64,000 nucleotides of DNA, from contig JBJMHZ010000023.1 of the NCBI GenBank assembly GCA_045807125.1, forward strand, positions 41,575-105,574, in the 5' to 3' direction. The position numbers were made by a program, and so were the translations under genes. Each line of letters begins with the position of its first letter. The first letter of the stretch is position 1. Below are positions 9,346-17,806 of this stretch, one piece after another. Source of the stretch: JBJMHZ01 sp045807125 (GTDB lineage: Bacteria; Actinomycetota; Actinomycetes; JAWWOL01). Below the pieces are notes generated by a model, which worked only from the letters and a program-made list of their open reading frames with translations, had not been told where the DNA came from and ran no database searches.

Positions 9346-10886
9346 CCCTGCTCTCCGCCCCGCTCGTCAACCCGCTGCGCGACCCCAGGGACCGCCGGCT
9401 GCCCAGGATCCCCGACCCGTGCGCGCTCGTCGTCTTCGGCGTCACCGGCGACCTGGCCCGCAAGAAGCTGATCCCCGCGGTCTACGATCTCGCCAACCGC
9501 GGGCTGCTGCCGCCCGAGTTCGTCCTGCTCGGGTTCGCCAGGAGGGACTGGGGGCAGGAGCGCGGCGAGTTCGAGGAGCTGGCCCACGACGCGGCCCGCA
9601 AGGGCTCGCGCACCGAGTTCCGCGAGGACGTCTGGCGCCGGCTGGCCGGCTCGATCCGGTTCCAGCCGGGCGCGTTCGACGACGACGACGCGTTCGACCA
9701 GCTGGCCCACTGCCTGCGGGAGCTGGAGAGCAGCCACGGCATCGTCGGCAACGCGGCCTTCTACCTGTCGATCCCGCCGGCCATGTTCCCGGTGGTGCTG
9801 AAGCAGATGCGCCGCACCGGGATGTCCGACAACGAGCAGAGCGGCGGGTGGCGGCGGGTCGTCGTCGAGAAGCCGTTCGGCCACGACCTGCGCTCCAGCC
9901 GCGAGCTGAACGAGCTCGTCGACGAGGTCTTCACCCCGCAGGACGTCTTCCGCATCGACCACTACCTCGGCAAGGAGACGGTCCAGAACATCCTCGCCCT
10001 GCGCTTCGCCAACACGCTGTTCGAGCCGGTGTGGAACTCGCACTACGTCGACTCGGTGCAGATCACGATGGCCGAGGACGTCGGCATCGGCGGGCGGGCC
10101 GGTTTCTACGACAAGGCCGGCGCGGCCCGCGACGTCCTCCAGAACCACCTCCTCCAGCTCCTGTCGCTCGTCGCGATGGAGGAGCCGGTCAGCTTCGAGG
10201 CCGAGGCCCTGCGGACCGAGAAGCTCAAGGTGCTCGGGGCGATCTCGCTGCCGGAGGACCTCGCCCGCTACGCCGTCCGCGGCCAGTACGAGAAGGGCTG
10301 GCTCGGAGGCTCGGAGGTGGCCGGCTACCTCGAGGAGGAGGGCGTCCCCGGCGACTCGGCGACGGAGACCTTCGCCGCGGTGCGGCTCGGCGTCGAGACC
10401 AGGCGGTGGGCCGGCGTCCCGTTCTACCTGCGCACCGGCAAGCGGCTGCCGCGCCGGGTCACCGAGGTGGCGGTGCTGTTCAAGCGCGCGCCGCACCTGC
10501 CGTTCGCCGACACCGACGTCGAGGAGCTCGGCCGCAACCAGCTGGTCATCAGGGTGCAGCCGGACGAGGGCGTCACCCTCCGCTTCGGCTCGAAGGTGCC
10601 AGGCACCACGATGGAGGTCCGCGACGTGGCGATGGACTTCCTCTACGGCGCGTCGTTCACCGAGTCGTCGCCGGAGGCGTACGAGCGGCTCGTCCTCGAC
10701 GTGCTGCTGGGCGACAAGACGCTGTTCCCCAACCACCAGGAGGTCGAGAGCTCGTGGCGGGTCATCGACCCGCTGGAGGCGTTCTGGGCGGGCAGCCGGC
10801 CGGAGCGCTACCCGGCGGGCACGTGGGGGCCCGCGATGGCCGACCGGATGCTGGCCAGCGACGACCGCACCTGGCGGCGGCCGTGA
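9342..10886 (+). CDS. zwf: Glucose-6-phosphate 1-dehydrogenase
   Basis: A 514-residue enzyme that oxidises glucose 6-phosphate to 6-phosphogluconolactone and makes NADPH, the entry step of the oxidative pentose phosphate branch. The Rossmann nucleotide loop is GVTGDLARKKL near residue 33; the active-site signature RIDHYLGKE is complete, and EKPFGHDL precedes it as usual. The ATG overlaps the pgi stop by four bases. It is followed after 22 bases by opcA, whose product is needed for activity in several actinobacteria. Confidence 0.97.
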   Translation: MTLLSAPLVNPLRDPRDRRLPRIPDPCALVVFGVTGDLARKKLIPAVYDLANRGLLPPEFVLLGFARRDWGQERGEFEELAHDAARKGSRTEFREDVWRRLAGSIRFQPGAFDDDDAFDQLAHCLRELESSHGIVGNAAFYLSIPPAMFPVVLKQMRRTGMSDNEQSGGWRRVVVEKPFGHDLRSSRELNELVDEVFTPQDVFRIDHYLGKETVQNILALRFANTLFEPVWNSHYVDSVQITMAEDVGIGGRAGFYDKAGAARDVLQNHLLQLLSLVAMEEPVSFEAEALRTEKLKVLGAISLPEDLARYAVRGQYEKGWLGGSEVAGYLEEEGVPGDSATETFAAVRLGVETRRWAGVPFYLRTGKRLPRRVTEVAVLFKRAPHLPFADTDVEELGRNQLVIRVQPDEGVTLRFGSKVPGTTMEVRDVAMDFLYGASFTESSPEAYERLVLDVLLGDKTLFPNHQEVESSWRVIDPLEAFWAGSRPERYPAGTWGPAMADRMLASDDRTWRRP

Positions 10887-10908
10887 CGACACCGCGCCGG
10901 AGACGCGC

Positions 10909-11838
10909 ATGACGACGCTCTGGGACACCACGGCCGGCGAGGTCGTGCACACGCTGGCCCAGGAGCGGCGGACGGCAGGTGCGGTCACGACCGGCATCGT
11001 GCTGACGCTGGTGGCGGTGGGCGACGAGCGCTCGGCGCGGGCGGCGATGGAGGCCGCCGCCGTCGGCGCCGCCGCCCACCCGTGCCGCCTGCTCGTCGTC
11101 ATCCGCCGGCAGCCGGAGCTGCCCGAGCCCCGGCTCGACGCCGAGGTGACGGTCGGCGGTCAGCTCGGTGCCGGCGAGTCGGTGGTCCTGCGGGTGCACG
11201 GTCCGCTCGCCCATCACGCCGAGTCGGTCGTCCTGCCGCTGCTCGCGCCGGACACGCCGGTGGTGACCTGGTGGTACGGCCGGCCGCCGGATCGCCTGGG
11301 CGACGACCCGCTCGGCGGCCTCGCCGACCGCCGCATCACCGATGCGGCGGGCGCGCCGGATCCGGTGGAGTGGCTGCGGCGCCGCGCGCAGGACTACTGC
11401 CCGGGCGACACCGACCTCGCGTGGGGCCGGCTGACGCCGTGGCGGTCGCTGCTCGCCTCCGCCTTCGACACGGTCGCCTCCCAGCCGCTCTCGGCCACGG
11501 TGGCGGCCGAGGACCACAACCCGAGCGCGCACCTGCTGGCGGCCTGGCTGCGCAACCGGCTGCGGATCCCGGCGACGATCGAGCCGTCGCGGGGGCCGGG
11601 CATCACGGCCTGCCGCATCGAGCTGCCGGAGGGCCGGCTGCAGATCGACCGCCCGGACGGCCGCAACGCCACGATCGTCCGCCCCGGCTCGACCGAGCGG
11701 TTCGTCCCGCTCGTCCGCCGCGACGTCGGCGACCTGCTCGGCGAGGAGCTGCGCCGGCTCGACGCCGACGAGCCGTTCGCCGAGGCCCTCACGGCGTTCG
11801 CGGGTGCCGACGCCGCGACGGGCGCCCCCGCGCCGTGA
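10909..11838 (+). CDS. opcA: Glucose-6-phosphate dehydrogenase assembly protein OpcA
   Basis: A 309-residue OpcA protein, an actinobacteria/cyanobacteria factor that activates or assembles Zwf. Recognised by MTTLWDTTAGEVVHTLAQER at the N terminus, the WWYGRPPDRLGDDPLG segment mid-protein and its fixed place between zwf and pgl. Length matches the family. The stop overlaps the GTG of pgl by four bases (GTGA at 11835-11838). Confidence 0.94.
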   Translation: MTTLWDTTAGEVVHTLAQERRTAGAVTTGIVLTLVAVGDERSARAAMEAAAVGAAAHPCRLLVVIRRQPELPEPRLDAEVTVGGQLGAGESVVLRVHGPLAHHAESVVLPLLAPDTPVVTWWYGRPPDRLGDDPLGGLADRRITDAAGAPDPVEWLRRRAQDYCPGDTDLAWGRLTPWRSLLASAFDTVASQPLSATVAAEDHNPSAHLLAAWLRNRLRIPATIEPSRGPGITACRIELPEGRLQIDRPDGRNATIVRPGSTERFVPLVRRDVGDLLGEELRRLDADEPFAEALTAFAGADAATGAPAP

Positions 11839-12614
11839 CCCCGCCGTCGGTCATCGTCCACCGCGACGCCGAGCTGCTGGCGCAGGCCGTCGCGGCCCGC
11901 ATCGTCGTGCGGCTGGTCGACGTCCAGGCCGCCCGCGGCAGCGCGTCGATCGTGCTGACCGGCGGCGGCGTCGGCGTCGCGATCCTGCGGTCGCTGCGGG
12001 ACAGCCCCGCGCGCGACGCGATCGACTGGCACCGGCTCGACGTCTGGTGGGGCGACGAGCGGTTCCTGCCGGCCGGGCATCCCGAGCGCAACGACGCCCA
12101 GGCCCGCGAGGCGCTGCTCGACGCGGTGCCGCTGGACCCGGCGCGGGTGCACCCGGTGGCCGGGCCGGACGGACCGGACGGCAACGACCCGGAGGCGGCG
12201 GCCGCCCGCTACGCCGCGGAGCTGGCCGCGGCGACCGCGCCCGAGGACCACGCCGACGTGCCGCAGTTCGACCTGCTGCTGCTCGGCGTCGGCGAGGAGG
12301 GGCACGTCGCCTCGCTGTTCCCGGCCGCGCCGGCGGTGTACGACGAGCGCGCGGTGGTCGCCGTCCGCGGCTGCCCGAAGCCGCCGCCCACCCGGGTCTC
12401 GCTCACCTTCCGCTCGATCAACACCGCCAGGGAGGCGTGGCTCGTGACGGCGGGGAGCGCCAAGGCCTCGGCGGTCCGGCTCGCCCTCTCGGGGGCCGGC
12501 CGGGTGCAGGTGCCGGCCGCCGGCGTCGCCGGGCGGGCGCGGACGCTCTGGCTGCTCGACCGCGAGGCGGCGAGCGCACTGCCCCGCGACGTGCCGCGGA
12601 TCGCCTCGCCCTGA
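11835..12614 (+). CDS. pgl: 6-phosphogluconolactonase
   Basis: A 259-residue enzyme of the glucosamine/galactosamine-6-phosphate isomerase fold (DevB type) that hydrolyses 6-phosphogluconolactone. Motifs: LTGGGVGVAIL near residue 36, WWGDERFLP near 67, and GVGEEGHVASLFP, which carries the catalytic acid and His. Starts with GTG overlapping the opcA stop, the last gene of the pentose phosphate block. It converges on rbpA. Confidence 0.94.
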   Translation: MTPPSVIVHRDAELLAQAVAARIVVRLVDVQAARGSASIVLTGGGVGVAILRSLRDSPARDAIDWHRLDVWWGDERFLPAGHPERNDAQAREALLDAVPLDPARVHPVAGPDGPDGNDPEAAAARYAAELAAATAPEDHADVPQFDLLLLGVGEEGHVASLFPAAPAVYDERAVVAVRGCPKPPPTRVSLTFRSINTAREAWLVTAGSAKASAVRLALSGAGRVQVPAAGVAGRARTLWLLDREAASALPRDVPRIASP

Positions 12615-12633
12615 CCGGCGGTCTGGGCGACGG

Positions 12634-12682
12634 CCGGCTCAGGGCCGGCTCAGGGGACAGCTCAGCACCGGCTCAGGGCCGG
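12634..12682. repeat. 15-bp direct repeat at the pgl/rbpA convergence
   Basis: CCGGCTCAGGGCCGG occurs at 12634-12648 and again at 12668-12682, with two more partial CTCAG copies between. Each copy has CCGG ends that could pair, so the repeats may help termination between the convergent pgl and rbpA genes. The second copy overlaps the rbpA stop at 12673. Confidence 0.5.
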
Positions 12683-13008
12683 TTGCGCAGCGACTCCAGC
12701 GCCTCGGCGAGGATCGCCTCGCCGGCGTCGTCGTCGCGCCGCTCCCTGACGTAGGCCAGGTGGGTCTTGTACGGCTCGGTCCTCGGCGGCGCCGGGGTGT
12801 TGTCCTGGTCCCGGCCGGCCGGGAAGCCGCAGCGCGGGCAGTCCCACAGCTCCGGGACCGGGGCGTCGAGAGAGAAGGACGGGCGGGTCTCGTGCTGGTT
12901 GGCGCACCAGAAGGACACCCGCTGCCGCGGCGCGGACTCGCCGCGCTCGGCCTCGCCCATCGGTCCCGCTCCGACGCGGCTTCCCCGGATCGCGTTGCCA
13001 CCTGCCAC
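12673..13008 (-). CDS. rbpA: RNA polymerase-binding protein RbpA
   Basis: A 111-residue transcription factor found only in actinobacteria; it binds sigma and the RNA polymerase holoenzyme and stabilises open complexes. The conserved beginning AGGNAIRGSRVGAGPMGE, the core FWCANQHETRPSF and the Cys pair WDCPRCGFPA are all present, then a sigma-interacting helix to the C terminus. The GTG at 13008 is chosen because it begins exactly at the family N terminus and has GAGGAG upstream; the 30 residues before it are not RbpA-like. See the -10 and palindrome upstream. Confidence 0.95.
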   Translation of the reverse strand: MAGGNAIRGSRVGAGPMGEAERGESAPRQRVSFWCANQHETRPSFSLDAPVPELWDCPRCGFPAGRDQDNTPAPPRTEPYKTHLAYVRERRDDDAGEAILAEALESLRNRP

Positions 13009-13069
13009 GGTCGTCGACTCCTCGAGCTCATGCGTGGACGGCCCGCTCACGCTGCACGGCGAGCGGTCG

Positions 13070-13091
13070 CCGGTCACCGCGCGGTGACCGG
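13070..13091. promoter_or_regulatory. 22-bp perfect palindrome upstream of rbpA
   Basis: Half-site CCGGTCACCGC (13070-13080) is followed directly by its exact reverse complement (13081-13091). On the minus strand a TATGCT hexamer (13101-13106) would start transcription close to 13094, so the palindrome lies at the very beginning of the rbpA leader. It could be an operator or an RNA hairpin; no known regulator motif is claimed. Confidence 0.4.
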
Positions 13092-13164
13092 CCCTCACGA
13101 AGCATACGGAACGATCGCGCGCCGGGTGGCCGGAAGGCGCGGCCTCGCGCCGTCTCCCGAGCCG

Positions 13165-13401
13165 TCAGTGCCCGCCCTTGATCTCCAGGCCCATCGCGAT
13201 CACGCAGGCGATCCACACGATGCCGATGACGATCGTCATCCGGTCGAGGTTCTTCTCCACGACCGAGGAGCCGGACAGCGACGAGGACATGCCGCCCCCG
13301 AACATGTCCGACAGGCCGCCGCCCTTGCCGCGGTGGAGAAGGACGAGCAGCACCAGCAGCAGGCTGGTGAGGATCAGGACGATCTGGAGGAAGAGGATCA
13401 C
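13165..13401 (-). CDS. secG: Preprotein translocase subunit SecG
   Basis: A 78-residue membrane protein, the small accessory subunit of the SecYEG channel. Two hydrophobic helices (residues ~2-22 and ~57-72) flank the Gly/Ser-rich loop GKGGGLSDMFGGGMSSSLSGSS, which is the SecG hallmark. Starts with GTG preceded by GAGGAG. In most actinobacteria secG follows tpiA directly; here a peptide transporter operon lies between them. Confidence 0.95.
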   Translation of the reverse strand: MILFLQIVLILTSLLLVLLVLLHRGKGGGLSDMFGGGMSSSLSGSSVVEKNLDRMTIVIGIVWIACVIAMGLEIKGGH

Positions 13402-13447
13402 GCAGGTAGCTCCTCGCCGGGACGGTCCGGCCCGCGCCGGTGCCGCT

Positions 13448-14530
13448 CTACAGGACGGACAGCACCTCAGCGTAATGGCATGCGGCCGGATGCCCCACCG
13501 AACGGTCGAGCAGCAGCGGCTCCTCCTCGATGCACTTGGTCCGCTCGGACTCGGAGAGCTGCTGGGCGAACTTCTGGCACCGGGTGCGGAAGCGGCAGCC
13601 GCTCGGCGGGTTGACCGGGCTCGGGACGTCGCCGGCGATGATGATCCGCTCGCGGGCCCGCTCCTTGCGCGGGTCGGGCAGCGGGATCGCCGACATCAGC
13701 GCCTGCGTGTAGGGGTGCGCCGGCCGGCTGAACAGCTCGTTGCGGTCGGCGATCTCGACCATCTTGCCGAGGTACATGACCGCGACCCGGTGGGCGATGT
13801 GCCGCACGACCGACAGGTCGTGGGCGATGAAGACGTAGGCGACGCCGAGGCGCTCCTGCAGCTCCTCGAGCAGGTTGATGACGCCGGCCTGGATCGACAC
13901 GTCCAGCGCCGACACCGGCTCGTCGAGGACGATGACCTCGGGCTCGAGGGCGAGCGCCCGCGCGATGCCGATGCGCTGGCGCTGGCCGCCGGAGAACTCG
14001 TGCGGGTAGCGGTTGCCGTGCTCGGGATTGAGCCGCACGGTCTCGAGCAGCTCGCGCACCCTGGCCTTGCCGCCCTTGCCGTACAGGCCGTGGATCTTCA
14101 GCGGCTCGGCGAGGCTCTCGTTGATCGGCACCCGCGGGTTGAGCGAGGCGTACGGGTCCTGGAAGACGATCTGGATCTCGCGGCGCAGCGGCCGCAGCGA
14201 CCGGTTGCTGAGCTTGGTGAGGTCGCGGTCCTTGAACAGCACCTCCCCCGACGTCGCCGGCTGCAGGCCGAGGATCGCCCGCCCGGTGGTCGACTTGCCG
14301 CACCCCGACTCCCCCACGAGGCCGACGGTCTCGTTGGGGTAGAGGTCGAAGCTCACGCCGCACACCGCGTGCACGACCCCGATCTGGCGGCGCACGACGC
14401 CGGAGCTGCGGACCGGGAAGTGCTTGACCAGGTTGCGCACGGACAGGACCGGCTGCCCCGTGCGGGGCGCACCGACCGCCGGCTGCTGCGGCTGGGGGTA
14501 GGTAGCTGAGGTCACCGTGTCACTTCCCAT
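13448..14530 (-). CDS. dppF: Dipeptide/oligopeptide ABC transporter ATP-binding protein (DppF/OppF type)
   Basis: A 360-residue ATPase, the second of the pair that powers a peptide importer. Walker A is GESGCGKSTTG, the signature is FSGGQRQRIGIARAL, Walker B is VIVLDEP, and the C-terminal oligopeptide-transporter extension contains PPSGCRFRTRCQKF. Its ATG overlaps the end of the preceding ATPase gene by 11 bases. Last gene of the five-gene operon. Confidence 0.9.
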   Translation of the reverse strand: MGSDTVTSATYPQPQQPAVGAPRTGQPVLSVRNLVKHFPVRSSGVVRRQIGVVHAVCGVSFDLYPNETVGLVGESGCGKSTTGRAILGLQPATSGEVLFKDRDLTKLSNRSLRPLRREIQIVFQDPYASLNPRVPINESLAEPLKIHGLYGKGGKARVRELLETVRLNPEHGNRYPHEFSGGQRQRIGIARALALEPEVIVLDEPVSALDVSIQAGVINLLEELQERLGVAYVFIAHDLSVVRHIAHRVAVMYLGKMVEIADRNELFSRPAHPYTQALMSAIPLPDPRKERARERIIIAGDVPSPVNPPSGCRFRTRCQKFAQQLSESERTKCIEEEPLLLDRSVGHPAACHYAEVLSVL

Positions 14531-15653
14531 GATCTGCCCCCTCGGCGACGTCGGTGACGGGAACCGGGACGTCGGTCGTGGTCGCGTCGAAGAGCGAGGC
14601 GGGTTGCACTCCCACGAGCTGGTCGGAGAAGTGGCAGGCGGCCCGGTGGTCGGGGACGTCGGTCGGGAGCAGCTCGGGCTCCTTGTCCTCGCAGACCGGC
14701 TGGCTCATCGGGCACCGCGGCGTGAACGGGCAGCCGGGTGGCAGGTTGACCAGCGAGGGCGGCGCGCCCTTGATCGGCGTCAGGCGCTCCTTGCGGGTCG
14801 AGTCCAGGCGGGGCAGCGAGCCCAGCAGCCCGAGGGTGTAGGGCATCCGCGGCGAGTAGTAGATCTCGTCGACGGTGCCGATCTCGACCGGCTTGCCCGC
14901 GTACATCACCAGCACCCGGTCGGCGACCCCCGCCACCACCCCCAGGTCGTGGGTGATGAGGATGATCGCCGCCTGGGTCTCCTGCTGCGCCTTGTCCAGG
15001 GTCTCGAGGATCTGCGCCTGCACGGTCACGTCGAGCGCCGTGGTCGGCTCGTCGGCGATGATGATGTCGGGGTTGTTGGCCATCGCCATGGCGATGACGA
15101 CCCGCTGGCGCATGCCGCCCGAGAACTCGTGCGGGTACTGCTCGGCCCGCTCCTTGGGGTTGGGGATGTTGACCAGCTGGAGCAGGTCGACCGCGCGGTC
15201 GGCCGCCTCGCCCTTGGACACGTCGTTGTGCGCCACGATCGCCTCGGCGAGCTGCGCACCCACCCGGTGCACCGGGTTGAGCGACGTCATCGGGTCCTGG
15301 AAGATCATCGCGATGTGCCGGCCGCGCACCGTCCGGATCTGCTTGTCGGGCAGGCCGAGCAGCTCGCGGCCGCGGAACTTGACCGAGCCGCCGACCCGGG
15401 CCTGCTTCGGCAGCAGGCCCATCACGGCCAGCGAGGTCACCGACTTGCCCGACCCGGACTCGCCGACGATGCCGAGCACTTCGCGGGGGCCGAGCCGGTA
15501 GCTGACGCCGCGGACGGCGTGCACCGGGCCGTCGTCGCTCGGGAAGTCGACGGTGAGGTTCGAGACCTCGAGCAGGGTCTGTCCTGCCGGATCGGCTGGC
15601 AGCTGCTCCCCCGGCGCTGCCTCGCGTCCGTGAAGCGTCGAATCGGTGGCCAC
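14520..15653 (-). CDS. dppD: Dipeptide/oligopeptide ABC transporter ATP-binding protein (DppD/OppD type)
   Basis: A 377-residue ATPase with Walker A GESGSGKSVTS, signature FSGGMRQRVVIAMAM, Walker B IIIADEPTTALD and the C-terminal extension with PPGCPFTPRCPM. It forms the heterodimeric ATPase with the downstream protein. GTG start overlaps the stop of the permease gene by one base. About 30 extra residues of no recognised domain end the protein. Confidence 0.9.
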   Translation of the reverse strand: MATDSTLHGREAAPGEQLPADPAGQTLLEVSNLTVDFPSDDGPVHAVRGVSYRLGPREVLGIVGESGSGKSVTSLAVMGLLPKQARVGGSVKFRGRELLGLPDKQIRTVRGRHIAMIFQDPMTSLNPVHRVGAQLAEAIVAHNDVSKGEAADRAVDLLQLVNIPNPKERAEQYPHEFSGGMRQRVVIAMAMANNPDIIIADEPTTALDVTVQAQILETLDKAQQETQAAIILITHDLGVVAGVADRVLVMYAGKPVEIGTVDEIYYSPRMPYTLGLLGSLPRLDSTRKERLTPIKGAPPSLVNLPPGCPFTPRCPMSQPVCEDKEPELLPTDVPDHRAACHFSDQLVGVQPASLFDATTTDVPVPVTDVAEGADHGK

Positions 15654-16636
15654 TACGCGCGCACCCTCGTCTGGGTCGGGTCGAAGGCGTCCCGCAGGCC
15701 GTCACCGACGAAGTTGATGGTCAGGGCGATCACGATGATGAACAAGCCGGGGAAGTAGAACAACCATGGCCGGGTGTTGGCCGCGGCCTGTCCCTCGCTG
15801 ACGAGCAGCCCGAGCGACGTGTCGGGCGGCTGGACGCCGACGTTGAGGTAGGACAGCGCGGTCTCCAGCAGGATCGCGGCGGCAACGGTGATCGTCAGGT
15901 TGACGATGATCGGGCCGAGCGCGTTGGGCAGCAGGTGCCGGAAGATGATCCGCGAGTCGCTGGCCCCGAGGGCGCGGGCCGCCTCGACGTACTCCTTCTC
16001 GCGGAGCGAGAGGACGACGCCGCGGACGACGCGGGCGATCGGCGCCCAGATCAGGCCGGCGAGGACGAACGCGATCGCGAGCCAGCTCGAGCTGCCGAAC
16101 TTGGCCGCCAGCAGGGTGAGGATCGCGATGCTCGGGATGGTGAGGATCAGGTCGACCGCACGCATCAGCAACGAGTCGACCGCGCCCCGGTAGAAGCCGG
16201 CCACCGCGCCCCAGACCGTCCCGATGAAGGTCGAGAGGAAGGCCACGATCAGCGCGATCGAGACCGACTTCTGCGAGCCGCGCAGCACCTTGGCCAGCTC
16301 GTCGTGCCCGATATCGTCGGTGCCGAACGGGTGCTTGAGCGACGGGGACTGCGAGTAGTCGCCGGTGAGGTCGAGGTAGCTGTAGTGCCAGATATGCGGG
16401 CCGAGGTAGGACACCAGCACGAGCAGGACGAACCCCACCAGGCTGATCACGGCGAGCTTGTGGGCGAGGAACCGCCGCAGGATCAGCTCCCACTGCGAGC
16501 GCGCCTTGACGGTGAACTCGCGCTCGGGTGCGGCCGCGCTTTCGTCGTCGAGGTGCAGGCCTGGCTGCGCGGCGGCGATCGACGACGTCTCGTGCTCGGC
16601 GTCGTGCTTGTCGATCCCCTTGCCGACGTCAGGCAT
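15653..16636 (-). CDS. dppC: Dipeptide/oligopeptide ABC transporter permease (DppC type)
   Basis: A 327-residue inner-membrane permease. The first ~50 residues are cytosolic, then a helix at ~56-75 and the BPD_transp_1 domain with the EAA-like loop REKEYVEAARALGASDSRIIFRH, contacting the ATPases. Start codon overlaps the end of dppB by 8 bases. Forms the transmembrane channel with DppB. Confidence 0.9.
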   Translation of the reverse strand: MPDVGKGIDKHDAEHETSSIAAAQPGLHLDDESAAAPEREFTVKARSQWELILRRFLAHKLAVISLVGFVLLVLVSYLGPHIWHYSYLDLTGDYSQSPSLKHPFGTDDIGHDELAKVLRGSQKSVSIALIVAFLSTFIGTVWGAVAGFYRGAVDSLLMRAVDLILTIPSIAILTLLAAKFGSSSWLAIAFVLAGLIWAPIARVVRGVVLSLREKEYVEAARALGASDSRIIFRHLLPNALGPIIVNLTITVAAAILLETALSYLNVGVQPPDTSLGLLVSEGQAAANTRPWLFYFPGLFIIVIALTINFVGDGLRDAFDPTQTRVRA

Positions 16637-17615
16637 ACCGGATCCTCGGGTCCAGGAACGCGTACAGGATGTCCGCGATCATGTTGAACAGGACGACGAC
16701 GACCGAGACGACGATCATCCACGCCAGTGTGACATTGACGTCCTGGTTGAGGATCCCGTTATTGACGAGGAACCGGCCCATGCCGTTCCAGCTGAAGACG
16801 TTCTCGGTGATCACCGCGCCGGCGACGACGGTGGTGAAGTCGATGGCGACGACGGTGACGAGCGGGATGAGGGCGGTGCGCAGCGCGTGGCGGACCATCA
16901 CCCGGCGGTTGGTCAGGCCCTTGGCCCGCGCCAGCCGGACGTAGTCGCTGTTGAGGACGTCGAGCATGGACGCCCGCTGGTAGCGGCTCCACCCCGCGAA
17001 CGAGATCGCCGCGAGGGTGATGGTGGGCAAGATGACGTGCCCGGCCCAGTTGCCGAAGTGGTGCAACCAGCAGGTGCCCTGCAGGTTGGGCGTGCACTCC
17101 CCGATCGTGAAGACGTACTGCCCGCCGAGCCAGCTGTTGATCTTGATGGCGCCGATCTCCTTGAGCAGCGCCGCCAGCCAGAACACCGGCATGGACAGGA
17201 ACAGGAAGCCGACGAACGTCGCGGCGTAGTCGCCGATGCTGTACTGCTTCACCGCGCTGTAGACGCCGACGATGACCGCGACGATGAACGCGAGCAGGAT
17301 CGACACGACGACCATCCGCAGGGTCACGCCGAGCCTGGTCCACAGCTGCGGCCCGACGGGGGTGCCGTTGATGTCGTTGCCGAAGTCGCCGTGGAGGACA
17401 CCTCCGAGCCAGTGGCTCCACCTCCACCACAGCGGGCGGTCGAGACCCATCGCATGCCGCTGGCCCGCGTAGAACGACGGCGGGTAGGGCGGTTGGTGCA
17501 CCCGGAACCTCGCGAGGGGATCGCCGGCGAGGGCGACCAGCCCGTACACGATGAACGACGCGATGAGCAGGACCGGGATCGACACCAGCAAGCGTCGAAC
17601 GATGAAGGCGAACAT
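16629..17615 (-). CDS. dppB: Dipeptide/oligopeptide ABC transporter permease (DppB type)
   Basis: A 328-residue permease. The ATG at 17615 begins FAFIVRRLLVSIPVLL, the standard DppB N-terminal helix, with GAGGGTG seven bases upstream; an upstream extension is not family-like. The EAA loop is YVRLARAKGLTNRRVMVRH. A ~60-residue periplasmic insertion with two Cys (ECTPNLQGTCW) is larger than in E. coli DppB and is common in actinobacterial homologues. Separated from dppA by a stem-loop. Confidence 0.9.
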   Translation of the reverse strand: MFAFIVRRLLVSIPVLLIASFIVYGLVALAGDPLARFRVHQPPYPPSFYAGQRHAMGLDRPLWWRWSHWLGGVLHGDFGNDINGTPVGPQLWTRLGVTLRMVVVSILLAFIVAVIVGVYSAVKQYSIGDYAATFVGFLFLSMPVFWLAALLKEIGAIKINSWLGGQYVFTIGECTPNLQGTCWLHHFGNWAGHVILPTITLAAISFAGWSRYQRASMLDVLNSDYVRLARAKGLTNRRVMVRHALRTALIPLVTVVAIDFTTVVAGAVITENVFSWNGMGRFLVNNGILNQDVNVTLAWMIVVSVVVVLFNMIADILYAFLDPRIRYA

Positions 17616-17725
17616 AGGACACCCTCTTGGTCGTGCGGGTTGGGCGGCCGGAATCGCGGCGGAGGTCAAGGAGGGCCCGACCACGACGCCGTCCACGTGG
17701 AGGAAAGCGTACTCCCGGTACGGCA

Positions 17726-17754
17726 TGGGCCGGGAGGGTACACCTCCCGGCCCA
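17726..17754 (-). terminator. Intra-operon stem-loop between dppA and dppB
   Basis: TGGGCCGGGAGG (17726-17737) pairs perfectly with 17743-17754 around a five-base loop. It lies 50-80 bases after the dppA stop and before dppB. There is no U-tract, so it more likely stabilises or partly terminates the dppA message, giving excess binding protein over membrane parts. Confidence 0.55.
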
Positions 17755-17806
17755 CGCCCCGTGCCTTCGACTGACTAGGACCCGTGGGTCACCGGTCATA
17801 CCCGTG

